Shown one piece after another: positions 47,301 to 57,568 of a stretch of 64,000 nt of DNA. The stretch comes from Caprella mutica (taxonomy: Eukaryota; Arthropoda; Malacostraca; Amphipoda; Caprellidae). Numbering within the stretch: position 1 is the stretch's first letter; each line of letters starts with the position of its first letter. The stretch is from NCBI GenBank assembly GCA_947561585.1, contig CANNZV010000269.1, forward strand, positions 248,001 to 312,000. The letters are read 5' to 3'. The notes beneath the pieces were generated by a model. It was not told where the DNA came from. It worked only from the letters and a program-made list of their open reading frames with translations, and made no database searches. The position numbers and the translations under genes were made by a program.

Positions 47301-50300
47301 TATTTTTATTACAGTAACAATGGTATTCAATTAAGTTAACACATACCACAGGGTATAGACTTTGATGAACACTGACTCGGCTACAACCCAAAGAATTAAG
47401 ATTTCAATTTTCAATAAAACAATGCATACTTATTACCTACTGGTGGAGAGTCACTTACCTTTCTGAATGCTTCTTCCAGTCCCTTGTATTTAATATCCTT
47501 TTGACGTTATCAATTTGGCCTTTGGTTCCTAAGCAGACTTTAAACCTCTACTAAAATGATCAGGTAACTACCACCAATGATCACAATGCACATTAATGTT
47601 AATTTCTCTTCCACCAGAAAGTTGTTCTACTCCATCAAAGACATTAGCATTGGTGGCAGGTGTATCTGTAACGGACACGCTGATGTTTGTGCCATACAAG
47701 AGGGAAAACAGGTAGAGTGTTAATGGTCCCCTCTAAGCAATTTTGTTATTGTTTTAAACAATTTGCATTTTGCTGCCAACACCATAGAATTTTATAGCAT
47801 ATTAATTTTATATGATTTAAAGATTTTTATAATGAAAACTTTATAAGGCTTACTTACTTATAATTAATTAAACCATGAATAGCCGTTTTACTCCTGACTA
47901 AAGTAATCATTCAATCCAATAGCTAGCACTTAATTATTAACAGAATATTAGTAACAAGTTTAAAGGGCTGTACACACGTAGGGTTTTTTTCCACCAGACT
48001 TTTTGCTAAGCTCCTCCTACTTTTTCCACAAGAATATAAGAAAAAACGATATAATTATAAGTTGGTATCCATGATACCTGCAGGTATCAGGATACCAACT
48101 AATAATTATATGATTCATATAGTTTTTTCTTATATTTTCGTGTAAAAAGTAGGAGGAGCTTAGCAAAAAGTCTGGTGGAAAGACTTAAAAACCCTACGTG
48201 TGCACGGCCCTTAACAACCTAAAAGACTGCATCGCATTATCACCTTTGTCACTCCTGTCAAATATTTTCCTCTTCAGAAATGTGAGTGCAGACACAACGC
48301 ATGTGGTGACCAGTGCGAACGGTGCTGTCCCCTCCACAACCAGTTCCAATGGAGCCCCGGCAACCTCACCTCCTCCAACGAGTGCACCCTCTGTCAGTGC
48401 CACGGTCAGGCCACACAGTGTCGGTACGATAGGGATGTGGAGCGCAATGGTCTCTCCCTTGGGGCCCGGGGCAGTTACCAGGGAGGGGGCGTGTGTATCA
48501 ACTGCGCCCAGAACACTGAGGGAGTGAACTGTGATAGATGCGTCGCTGGCTTCTACCGACCACAGGTTGGGAAAAGTATTTGTAGCACTGATACTCTTTG
48601 TATCAGTGATACTGTTACGTAGCTGTGATATTTTTATTTGTCAGTGATTACCATTTTATCTGTCACATTCATTTCTTTTTCCCCCATGCACTATTCCAGG
48701 GCGTCTCACCCCATACCCAGGACGCGTGCAGACCATGTCAGTGCTCAGGGCCTGGAGTCAGTGGAGAGTGTGTGAGGGATGACACTCAGTTCAATCTGGG
48801 AATTCTTCCTGGGGCCTGTATTTGTAACACTGGCTTCGAAGTGAGTCTGCCCATTTCAATATTTATAATTGATCTTGTCTTCTAAGATGTGTTAATTTAA
48901 TTCTGAATTAAAGAAAATAGTTTAAACTTCAAATCATGAGTTTTAATGGTCTTTCACCACACAGGGTCCCCGCTGTGATCGCTGTGCCCCGGGTTACCGC
49001 AATTACCCAGCCTGTGAATCGTGTCCGTGTAATAGAGCTGGGTCCGTTAACGAAGCTTGTGAGGGAAACTGCGTGTGCAAGGTAACGGAGTTATAACACA
49101 GTAATTATGGTTACCAACGATTACCTCTGGTTACCAAAGATTAACTATGGTTACTAGAGCGTAATTATTCTCAGAATACTGTCCTGGCTGGTTTTTAACT
49201 CCTATAGACTTTGAATATTATCCAGAATCTCTGTTTGAACCACAATTTTTTTCAGGATAATGTTCGAGGTCCACGGTGCGATGTCTGCGCACCCGGTATG
49301 TTCGGTCTGCACGAGCACAATCCGGTGGGATGTACGGAATGTTTCTGCAACGGAGCTACTGACAGATGCGAGGCAGCGCAACTACCCGTATATACGGTAT
49401 GGCTTTGCAGTTTGCGGGAGCGGAAAGATTTGATTTAAAACTAAGAATTGAAGACATTTTATCGGAATAGTATTTATTTGAGATATTTTTCATTGATTGA
49501 CTGGTTTTAGGTGACTTTATAATGCCACTTTCCTTTCTGACTGCTTCTTCCAGTCCCTTGTATTTAATTTAAGTAGGTACTTTGTTTTTGACTCAGTTAA
49601 CCCTAAATCATACAGGTGGTAGAACCTCAATCTATTGAACATATCTTGTAGCCAACCCCAATTTTTCCGCTGTTAACCCCAATCTTTCCTCTGCCAACCC
49701 CAATTTTCCCAGTACTAACCCCAATTTTCCCGTTTCTAACCCCATTTTTTCCTACAGGTGGTAACCCCAATTTTCCCGCTGCTAACCCCAATTTTCCCGT
49801 TTCTAACCCTCTTTTTTCCCACAAGTGGTAACCCTAATTTTCCTGCTACTAACCCCAATTTTCCTGCTACTAACTCCAATTTTCCTTCTGCTAACCCCAA
49901 TTTTCCTGCTGCTAACCCCAATTTTCCTGCTGCTAACCCCAATTTTCCTGCTGCTAATCCCAATTTTCCGGTTTCTAACCCCCTTTTTTCCCACAGGTGG
50001 TAACCCAATTTTTCCGCTACTAACCCCAGTTTTCCCGTTTCTAACCCCCTTTTTTCCCACAGGTGGTAACCCAATTTTTCCGCTGCTAACCCCAATTTTC
50101 TCGTTTCTAATTCCCTTTTTTCCCGCAGGTGGTAGAGCACGGTAATTGGCAGGTGTCCGATCTAAGGGGCAGGAGAGTCATCGCTGCGGCCATGGAGGGA
50201 AATGACGCCAGAGTCGCTCATGACGATATGGGCAGATTCCAGTCTTACTACTTTGTGGCACCGCACCAATACTTAGGGGAAAAGTGAGTCACACTTGGGA

Positions 50301-53300
50301 GAAAAGTGAGTCACACTTGGGGGAGAAGCGAGTCACACTTGGGGGAGAAGCGAGTCACACTTGGGGGAAAAGTGAGTCACACTTGGGAGAAAAGTGAGTC
50401 ACACTTGGGGGAGAAGCGAGTCACACTTGGGGGAGAAGCGAGTCACACTTGGGGGAGAAGCGAGTCACACTTGGGGGAAAAGTGAGTCACACTTGGGGGA
50501 AAAGAGAGTCACACTTGGGGGAAAAGAGAGTCACACTTGGGGGAAAAGAGAGTCACACTTGGGAGAAAAGCGAGTCACACTTGGGGGAAAAGAGAGTCAC
50601 ACTTGGGAGAAAAGCGAGTCACACTTGGGGGAAAAGAGAGTCACACTTGGGAGAAAAGCGAGTCACACTTGGGGGAAAAGAGAGTCACACTTGGGAGAAA
50701 AGCGAGTCACACTTGGGGGAAAAGTGAGTCACACTTGGGAGAAAAGTGAGTCACACTTGGGAGAAAAGCGAGTCACACTTGGGGGAAAAGTGAGTCACAC
50801 TTGGGGGAAAAGTGAGTCACACTTGGGGGAAAAGTAATCACACTTGGGGGAGAAGCGAGTCACACTTGGGAGAGAAGCGAGTCACACTTGGGGGAGAAGC
50901 GATTCACACTTGGGGGAGAAGCGAGTCACACTTGGGGGAGAAGCGAGCCACACTTGGGGGAGAAGCGAGCCACACTTGGGGGAGAAGCGAGCCACACTTG
51001 GGGGAGAAGCGAGCCACACTTGGGGGAGAAGCGAGCCACACTTGGGGGAGAAGCATGTCACACTTGGGGGAGAAGCGAGTCACACTTGGGGGAGAAGCGA
51101 GTCACACTTGGGGGAGAAGCGAGTCACACTTGGGGAGAAGCGAGTCACACTTGGGGGAGAAGCGAGTCACACTTGGGGGAGAAGCGAGTCACACTTGGGG
51201 GAGAAGCGAGTCACACTTGGGGGAGAAGCGAGTCACACTTGGGGGAAAAGTGAGTCACACTTGGGGGAAAAGTGAGTCACACTTGGGGGAAAAGTGAGTC
51301 ACACCTGGGGGGAATTTTTGATGAAACTTGTAGTCTAAATTACTTGGAATAACTAGTGGTCAAAATTGAGGTAACTTGTTGTCGTCGTCAAATTTGGGGA
51401 GAAGGGAGTATAACTTTATTTATAAAATTACTTCAACTTTGGGAAACTAAATTACGAAGAGAAGTTTTCTCTTTGTAATCTTTTCGTTTTTTTTCAGAAT
51501 GACTTCATACGGACAATCTCTTTCCGTTCGAGCTTCTTGGGTGAAACTCCGCGGTGATACCTCTGGATGGGCCTTCCACGGTCCCGATGTGATACTAGAG
51601 GGGGCAGGCTTCAGAATAGCTTATGGTCTCTCCAAGTACCAGAATGAGGACAGTGCTAGGATGAACATTCCCCTTCATGAACATGGATGGTACCACTTTC
51701 CTAAGGTAATAACAACAACAACAAAAATAACAACCTGTGGAAATATGATAGAATACCTAGTTAGGTAGCTAGGGTAAGTTCCACATTTTCGATCATACAG
51801 GAATATATTATTTTACAATTATTATTTAACTTTTATTTTAATAGGTATCCATGATATCTGCAGGCTACAGGTTGGAACTTACCCTACCTATTTAACTATT
51901 TTTACGAACTACCTACTTTTTCGCAAATAATATACATAGCAACTATTTATTTATTAGCACTTATTTTTCACACTAAATGACTTAGGTACAGTTTAAGTAC
52001 CATTCTTTGCCAGCAATTCAATTCACATTTTCAAGAAAAAATATAAGACTTATTTATCAAATGAATAAGCTACGTAATCCTGTTGTCCTACTTTAATTTT
52101 TTTTCTCATATTTTAATACATTTAATAGTTTCATCACTAGTCCTAAATATTTTCTCTGCTATAAATATCTGTAATAAGTTTTAATCCTTCTCGTATAGCT
52201 ACACTTAATTTTTTTTTTGCCTGAAAAGTTCAATTCAGAACTTCATATAGGCTTGAATGAATGTATTATTTTTTTTCCAATAAAATTTATCTATTTAAAA
52301 AAAAACTAAGCTTTTAATTTTTGCCAGGACATTAAGGACATCTCCGTGGACATGAACGCAGACGAGTACAAGTTGCAAGATGTCACCAGGGCTGAAATGA
52401 TGCAAATACTTAGCAGCATCGACAAGATGATGATTAGGGCCCGGTACCATACCGTGCAGGTTGAGAGCATGTGAGTACCTACCGTACTACCGGGCTAGAT
52501 ACTGTACTACCGGACTAGATACCGTACTACCGGACTAGATACCGTACTACCGGACTAGATACCGTACTACCAGATCAGATAAGGGATTAGTGCGCTAAAT
52601 AGATCTTTCAATTTGTTTCTAAAGTAGGGCAAGTTACGAATAATCGGTCAGTTTCATATCTTCAGACATGTAATAAAAAACGTATAATGGTTATTATTTA
52701 ATTATAATTGGTATCCATGATATCTGTAAGTATCTAGGATACCACTAAACATAAAAATGATACCTAGAGCATCATGGGTATTAATATAATAATAATGATT
52801 ATATTGTTCTTTTATATGACCGAAGATGTAAAACCGACTGATAATAGGTAGCTAGCCCTAGCCACTATATAATTACTCATTACTAGGGTTGTGACAATAT
52901 GCTCTTAAAGTCATAGATTCTGAAAGTACTATAGACGGATTGAATTAAAGAGTATTGATTGGTTCTAAACCAGCGGTATATAGTATTCGATACCATTTCA
53001 TTTACTTTCGTCTATAATATTCCAAAGATCTATGATTTTAAGAGCACATCGTCACAACCCTAACAATTACTTATTACCACTCCTTTTCAGTCTCCATGGA
53101 GTAGTGCTGGAGTATGGCAAGGCAGGTGGAGCGGTTACCAAACTAGTGACAGCTGGAGTCGAGAGATGCGTCTGTCCACCAGGTAAGTTACACATTATGA
53201 TACTTTGGAATATTATTTGTATGGACAGGCTATAGCTTGGTCATATAGTGTATGATCTAATGTTTTTAACACTGTAATCTATGTCACATAGTCTATGAAT

Positions 53301-56300
53301 GGATACTAGCTACAATTTCTTTGTCTATTACCGTAACTATTTGATTTTTAATGATATAGTAAAACAATGCTATCGGATATGGCACTCACGTTATAATGGA
53401 TGCACTGTTTTCGCGTATCATGGATACACATTGTTCACGTTTTATGGGTTCACTTTATTCATTTATCATGGATACACTTTGTTCACGTATCATGGATGTC
53501 CTTTTTGTTCATGTATTATGGATACATTAATCGTTTCGTATCCTGTCTACCATTCAGGTTACGAGGGTCTCAGTTGTGAAAGGTGTTCGGAGGGCTACAG
53601 GCGTATCAACAACACCATCGTCGGGGGCGTGTGCGAGGAGTGCCGTTGTTTCGGCAACTCCCTGACCTGTGACCCCTTCACTGGGGAATGTGGGGTGAGG
53701 AAGAAGCTTGGGGAAGGGAAATATAACTAGTGATGATCAAGACTGGGATAATATGCTCTAAAAACTATAGATCCCGAAAATATCATAAACGGAATTAAAT
53801 GAAATGGTATCGAATACTATATACCGCTGGTGTAGAACCATTCAATACTCTTTAATTCTCTCAGTCTATAATATTTTCCCGATCTATGATTTTAAGAGCA
53901 TATTGTCACAACCCTAGTGATGATATAAATTGAGTGAATGAATTCGTTATGGGCTTTTGATTTCAATTCTCCCCACCAGGAGTGTCTCCATTTCACCACA
54001 GGCCCCAATTGCGACAGATGTCTGCCCGGGTATTACGGAGACCCCACCAAGGGTGAACCGTGCCTGCCCTGTCTGTGCCCCCTCCCAGTGGGGGAGAACC
54101 ACTTCACCCCCACCTGCTCCAATGAAGGTATCACCATTGGGAGTAGGGAGGACTTCGCATGTGACTGTCCCCCGGGATACGAGGGCCTGCAGTGCGAAAG
54201 GTGACCTTATGGGAAGTAATAGGGAAGTTATTTTCAAATTACAAGAGATATTCTCTATTATTTCCAAAAGGTTTTCATAGTACGCCCTAGTTTATTTTCT
54301 GGGAACATCCTAGATTTTTTAGGGAAATCCCTAGATTTTTCAGGACAATTCTGAATTTTTTAGATCAAGCCCTAATTTCGTCAAGCAATTCTTAGATTGT
54401 TCAGAATTAGTCTCATATTTTTCAGGTTAGCTAATCATTATATTTTTCTGGGTAATCATAATATTTTTAGGGTAGCTAATCATTATAGTTTTCAGGATAA
54501 TCATTATATTTTTCAGGGTAGTCCCTGAATTTTTCAGGGCTTGTAGTACATTTATTTCAGGGTACACCCCACATTTTTTCAGGGTACACCCCACATTTTT
54601 TCAGGGTACACCCCACATTTTTTCAGGGTATGCCACAGATTTTTTCTTTCAGGGTACGATCCGAATTTTTTCTTGATACGCTCCAGGTTTTTTCAGGGTA
54701 CGGATTAGATTTTTTTTAAGAGTACGCCCTAGGTTTTCTTTTAGAGTACGCCCTATGTTTTCTTTTAGAGTACGCCCTAGGTTTTCTTTTAGAGTACGCC
54801 CTAGGTTTTCTTTTAGAGTACGCCCTAGGTTTTCTTTTAGAGTACGCCCTAGGTTTTCTTTTAGAGTACGCCCTAGGTTTTCTTTTAGAGTACGCCCTAG
54901 GTTTTCTTTTAGAGTACGCCCTAGGTTTTCTTTTAGAGTACGCCCTAGGTTTTCTTTTAGAGTACGCCCTATGTTTTCTTTTAAAGTACGCCCTATGTTT
55001 TCTTTTAGAGTACGCCCTAGGTTTTCTTTTAGAGTACGCCCTATGTTTTCTTTTAGAGTACGCCCTATGTTTTCTTTTAGAGTACGCCCTATGTTTTCTT
55101 TTAGAGAACGCCCTATGTTTTCTTTTAGAGTACGCCTTATGTTTTCTTTTAGAGTACGCCCTAGGTTTTCTTTTAGAGTACGCCCTAGGTTTTCTTTTAG
55201 AGTACGCCCTAGGTTTTCTTTTAGAGTACGCCCTAGGTTTTCTTTTAGAGTACGCCCTAGGTTTTCTTTTAGAGTACGCCCTAGGTTTTCTTTTAGAGTA
55301 CGCCCTAGGTTTTCTTTTAGAGTACGCCCTAGGTTTTCTTTTAGAGTACGCCCTAGGTTTTCTTTTAGAGTACGCCCTAGGTTTTCTTTTAGAGTACGCC
55401 CTAGGTTTTCTAATAGAGTACGCCCTAGGTTTTCTTTTAGAGTACGCCCTAGGTTTTCTTTTAGAGTACGCCCTAGGTTTTCTTTTAGAGTACGCCCTAG
55501 GTTTTCTTTTAGAGTACGCCCTAGGTTTTCTTTTAGAGTACGCCCTAGGTTTTCTTTTAGAGTACGCCCTAGGTTTTCTTTTAGAGTACGCCCTAGGTTT
55601 TCTTTTAGAGTACGCCCTAGGTTTTCTTTTAGAGTACGCCCTAGGTTTTCTTTTAGAGTACGCCCTAGGTTTTCTTTTAGAGTACGCCCTAGGTTTTCTT
55701 TTAGAGTACGCCCTAGGTTTTCTTTTAGAGTACGCCCTAGGTTTTCTTTTAGAGTACGCCCTAGGTTTTCTTTTAGAGTACGCCCTAGGTTTTCTTTTAG
55801 AGTACGCCCTAGGTTTTCTTTTAGAGTACGCCCTAGGTTTTCTTTTAGAGTACGCCCTAGGTTTTCTTTTAGAGTACGCCCTAGGTTTTCTTTTAGAGTA
55901 CGCCCTAGGTTTTCTTTTAGAGTACGCCCTAGGTTTTCTTTTAGAGTACGCCCTAGGTTTTCTTTTAGAGTACGCCCTAGGTTTTCTTTTAGAGTACGCC
56001 CTAGGTTTTCTTTTAGAGTACGCCCTAGGTTTTCTTTTAGAGTACGCCCTAGGTTTTCTTTTAGAGTACGGCCCTAGGTTTTCTTTTAGAGTACGGCCCT
56101 AGGTTTTCTTTTAGAGTACGGCCCTAGGTTTTCTTTTAGAGTACGGCCCTAGGTTTTCTTTTAGAGTACGCCCTAGGTTTTCTTTTAGAGTACGCCCTAG
56201 GTTTTCTTTTAGAGTACGCCCTATGTTTTCTTTTAGAGTACGCCCTATGTTTTCTTTTAGAGTACGCCCTAGGTTTTCTTTTAGAGTACGTCCTAGGTTT

Positions 56301-57568
56301 TCTTTTAGAGTACGCCCTAGGATATTATAACAAACTTCTATGTTTTCATTATTTCATTTCCGATATCAGTCACAACGTACCAACCAGACTACCGTAGTTC
56401 CCCAGTTCAATCTTTGCTTATTCTTCCCCAGATGTGCTGATGGTTTCTTTGGGTCACCCCTCGTGCCCGGAAACTTCTGCCAGCCCTGTGACTGTTCAGG
56501 TAACGTCAGTCCCATTGAGAAGGGGACCTGTGACCCGGTTACCGGACAGTGCCTCAAGTGTCTCGGTAATACAGCTGGCTGGAGATGTGAAAGGTGCAAA
56601 GAGAATCATTTTGGAGATGCCAGCAGGTGAGGTTTACTTTAATTGGGAAATATAGTCAATTATTTTCTAGTTCGGTTCATCTATCAAATTATTTTTAGAT
56701 AAGTAAATTTGTTAAATTTATTTATTATGATTTCATGAAATAAGAATGAAATTTTAACAAAATTAAAAAATTAACGATAAACAATAAATTTCTTGTTTTT
56801 AATTGAAAAATATGGTCTTTAAAAAAAAATGTCGTCCGGAGAATAGCTCGTGTCCGGTGATTGAGTACTTACCCCCTATTCCCGTTCTTTCTCCAGGGGC
56901 CAGTGTAACGAGTGTAACTGCATCAAACCCGGGTCACTGGAGGACTCGTGTGACCCGTTCACGGGCCAGTGTACCTGCAGGCCCCTTTTCGTGGGTAGGC
57001 AGTGTCACCGGTGTCGAGATGGTCACGGGGATGTGGATGCAGGGTGTCCCGAGTGTCGGTGTTCCCCGAGGGGGTCACATAACCCACGGTGTGACCCGGT
57101 AACGGGCCAGTGCCCCTGTAAACCAGGCAAGTTACGAAAAATAGCTTTAAAATCTCTAGTAGATTAAACTATTAGAATTTTTTGATATATATTTTAACAT
57201 TTTATTTACTTGGAATCGTATTTCCGGTTCTCTTTTAATTTCATATTTTTTTAAATTTTAGTAAGCATTCTCGATTGAATTATTATTTTTTCGTAACACT
57301 TCAAATTGTTTTCAAGGTTTGAAAGTGGATATAAGAAAAAAATATATAATTACATTCCTAATTATTACAATCATATATATTTTAGAACATAGAACTTACC
57401 CACTGTTTCTTCCTAGATCGAATAAGTGAACCGTTAGTAAATTTAGAACTGTTTCTCACATCCTACCAATGCTAATACCCCTTTCTGTGCCCTCTACAGG
57501 TGTAGGTGGCAAGCAGTGTAACAACTGTCTCAAGGACTACTTTGGGGACATATCACAGGGGTGTGCGG
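38355..57568 (+). CDS. Laminin alpha chain, alpha-1/2 (wing blister) type, 5' part
   Basis: Twenty-one exons join in frame to 1013 codons: 38355-38439, 41464-41591, 41935-42036, 42347-42439, 46209-46346, 46468-46572, 46868-47025, 47618-47711, 48278-48565, 48700-48840, 48965-49081, 49256-49396, 50129-50283, 51498-51705, 52328-52470, 53091-53182, 53558-53694, 53980-54200, 56432-56626, 56897-57126, 57500-57568. Exon 1 is a signal peptide. LN spans residues about 38-285, followed by LE repeats, one L4 domain (about 531-725) and more LE repeats. A single L4 after about four LE repeats is the layout of vertebrate alpha-1/2 and fly wing blister rather than alpha-5/LanA. The chain forms a basement-membrane heterotrimer; LN drives network formation. 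The coiled coil and LG domains are not in the window. The intron after 57126 has a GC donor (CCAG|GCAAGT). Introns are loaded with minisatellites and MITEs. Confidence 0.94.
38473..38652. mobile_element. Family A MITE in laminin intron 1
   Basis: Flanked by TA; starts GGGGAACCTACCAATTATCG and ends GATAATTCGTAACTTGCCC. Its centre carries ATTGGTATCCATGATACCTG. Confidence 0.65.
39068..41099. repeat. Two-block minisatellite (30 bp then 28 bp) in laminin intron 1
   Basis: 39068-40441 holds about 46 copies of a 30-bp unit (GCGTAATCTACAGGAGGGAA plus ATCTTGGGGT), with CCTTA and CGTAA variants in an irregular order. From 40442 to 41099 a shortened 28-bp form (ATGGCGTAATCCACAGGAGG plus GAAATCTT) follows for about 23 copies. 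The switch looks like a single 2-bp-shorter founder that then spread. The 30-bp block is open in several frames only because 30 is a multiple of three; the ORFs there are not genes. Each unit has an acceptor-like CTACAG|G. Confidence 0.9.
41464..47711 (+). CDS. Laminin LN domain exons 2-8
   Basis: Codes residues 29-301. Typical LN features are seen: [100 protein letters not shown] and RYIRLRF, ending with [21 protein letters not shown], which begins LE. LN domains mediate the polymerisation of laminin networks (family knowledge). Confidence 0.93.
42590..42680. mobile_element. Palindromic core element in laminin intron 4
   Basis: AATTGGTATCCATGATACCT, a short spacer and the inverse make a near-perfect hairpin, flanked by further imperfect inverse sequence. 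It appears to be a family A/B core with worn arms. Confidence 0.5.
43369..43525. mobile_element. Family A MITE, damaged right end
   Basis: Starts after TA with GGGTGAGTTACGAATTATCG and contains ATTGGTATCCATGATACCAG. The right arm is reduced to GAAACTGTGGAACTGTC. Confidence 0.5.
43856..45066 (+). repeat. 23-bp minisatellite copying the exon-5 acceptor of the laminin gene
   Basis: About 52 tandem copies of TTCTCAGATTTACCAGGTTG plus TCA. The 15-mer TCAGATTTACCAGGT is identical to the true junction at 46205-46219 (TTTTTTCAG|ATTTACCAGG). Early units read TCTCAGG, later ones TCTCAGA or TCTTTGA/TCTCTGA. It lies in intron 4, about 1.1 kb before the real acceptor. Confidence 0.92.
45067..46208. other. 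Rest of laminin intron 4
   Basis: AT-rich, no ORF. At 46092-46113 AAGGCCACCC..GGGTGGCCT forms a short hairpin. Ends with the real exon-5 acceptor. Confidence 0.4.
47100..47262. repeat. Degenerate 15-17 bp repeat just after the exon-7 donor
   Basis: About ten diverged copies of GACAATTGGGTCCC-like units (CCCGACAATTGGGCCCATGA, CCCCGAAAATTGGGTCCAGG and others) in laminin intron 7, starting about 75 bases after the exon-7 donor. Confidence 0.6.
47442..47556 (+). repeat. Family F fragment in laminin intron 7
   Basis: Matches the 3' part of family F (TCTTCCAGTCCCTTGTATTT, GGCCTTTGGTTCC, GCAGACTTTAAACCTCTACT). Confidence 0.55.
47721..47850. repeat. Family D end fragment in laminin intron 8
   Basis: TGGTCCCCTCTAAGCAATTT followed by TAGCATATTAATTTTATATG and AAAGATTTTTATAATGAAAA matches the left arm start of the element at 17213. 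Confidence 0.5.
47961..48214. mobile_element. Family B (Harbinger-type) MITE with TAA duplication in laminin intron 8
   Basis: Element 47964-48211, flanked by TAA. Arms AGGGCTGTACACACGTAGGG and CCCTACGTGTGCACGGCCCT, with a slightly damaged central palindrome (CTGCAGGTATCAGGATACC, one base missing). It ends about 65 bases before exon 9. Confidence 0.8.
48278..49396 (+). CDS. Laminin LE repeats before the L4 domain, exons 9-12
   Basis: Residues 302-530. Cys-rich EGF-like laminin repeats are clear: [70 protein letters not shown] and [18 protein letters not shown]. The last repeat ([19 protein letters not shown]) is a half LE that runs into L4. All four exons are in phase 0. Confidence 0.92.
49516..49575 (+). 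repeat. Family F fragment in laminin intron 12
   Basis: GCCACTTTCCTTTCTGACTG and CTTCCAGTCCCTTGTATTTA match the family F 3' region at 31905-31945. Confidence 0.5.
49610..50128 (+). repeat. Minisatellite of 21-22 bp units with repeated copies of the exon-13 acceptor
   Basis: Units of the type CTAACCCCAATTTTCC(T/C)GCTG are interrupted by copies of a CTTTTTTCCCACAG|GTGGTA acceptor. Acceptor-like AGs fall at 49614, 49757, 49996 and 50062, and the real one at 50128. The last three are exactly 66 bases apart, so the functional 3' splice site is the final unit of a higher-order repeat. Confidence 0.9.
50129..53182 (+). CDS. Laminin L4 domain, exons 13-16
   Basis: Residues 531-729. The domain has the family signature: [39 protein letters not shown], then [33 protein letters not shown] and [12 protein letters not shown], which opens the next LE. 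Exon 13 is bordered on both sides by tandem arrays built from its own splice sites. Confidence 0.92.
50284..51305 (+). repeat. 22-bp minisatellite copying the exon-13 donor
   Basis: About 47 tandem copies of CACTTGGGGGAAAAGTGAGT plus CA, beginning exactly at the true donor (TTAGGGGAAAA|GTGAGTCACA, 50273-50293). The donor base positions vary by block: GTGAGT at both ends, GCGAGT (a GC-donor form) through the middle, GAGAGT in part of 50500-50700. Long ORFs across it are artefacts of the repeat. Confidence 0.93.
51770..51886. mobile_element. Short family A MITE in laminin intron 14
   Basis: Flanked by TA. Starts GGGTAAGTTCCACATTTTCG, contains GGTATCCATGATATCTGCAG, and ends GGTTGGAACTTACCC. The right arm is shortened. 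Confidence 0.6.
52478..52575 (+). repeat. 20-bp repeat directly after the exon-15 donor
   Basis: Five tandem units of ACCGTACTACCGGACTAGAT start eight bases after the GTGAGT donor of exon 15. Confidence 0.85.
52625..52860. mobile_element. Family A MITE in laminin intron 15
   Basis: Flanked by TA. Starts GGGCAAGTTACGAATAATCG and ends TAATAGGTAGCTAGCCC. Contains ATTGGTATCCATGATATCTG and a second GGTATC..GGATACC pair. Confidence 0.65.
52876..53070. mobile_element. Family C hAT-like MITE in laminin intron 15
   Basis: Element 52884-53062 starts TAGGGTTGTGACAATATGCT and ends AGCACATCGTCACAACCCTA. The flanking 8 bases (CTCATTAC and ACAATTAC) agree only in part. It ends 28 bases before exon 16, so its right end lies in the branch-point region. 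Confidence 0.7.
53395..53530. repeat. Degenerate 24-bp repeat in laminin intron 16
   Basis: About five diverged copies of TTCACGTATCATGGATACAC-like sequence. Similar in part to the ATCATGGATACC core of families A and B. Confidence 0.5.
53558..57568 (+). CDS. Laminin LE repeats after L4, exons 17-21
   Basis: Residues 730-1013. LE repeats include [80 protein letters not shown] and [20 protein letters not shown]. The last seen exon ends in phase 1 with a normal GTAAGT donor at 57569. The next exon should begin with two bases completing Gly. Confidence 0.9.
53730..53924. mobile_element. Family C hAT-like MITE with perfect 8-bp duplication
   Basis: Element 53738-53916 (179 bp) is flanked by GTGATGAT on both sides. 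The right end is TATTGTCACAACCCTA; the left end (CAAGACTGGGATAATATGCT) is a mutated form. It lies in laminin intron 17. Confidence 0.8.
54520..56322 (+). repeat. 24-bp minisatellite in laminin intron 18
   Basis: About 67 very uniform copies of TTTTCTTTTAGAGTACGCCC plus TAGG, preceded from about 54280 by worn precursors (TTTTCATAGTACGCCCTAG, TTTTTTCAGGGTACACCCCA). Near 56066-56150 a few units have one extra G (TACGGCCC), giving 25 bp. The unit looks like a polypyrimidine tract and acceptor (TTTTCTTTTAG|AG). A 440-codon open frame across it only reflects the 24-bp period. Confidence 0.93.

Noticed and set aside
50394..51297. Frames of [22 protein letters not shown] repeats
   Set aside because: 22-bp donor-site array giving a 66-bp period; not a gene.
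54755..56077. 440-codon open frame of FSFRVRPR repeats
   Set aside because: It is exactly the 24-bp intronic minisatellite read in one frame; the period is a multiple of three and no stop falls in the unit. It lies between laminin exons 18 and 19.
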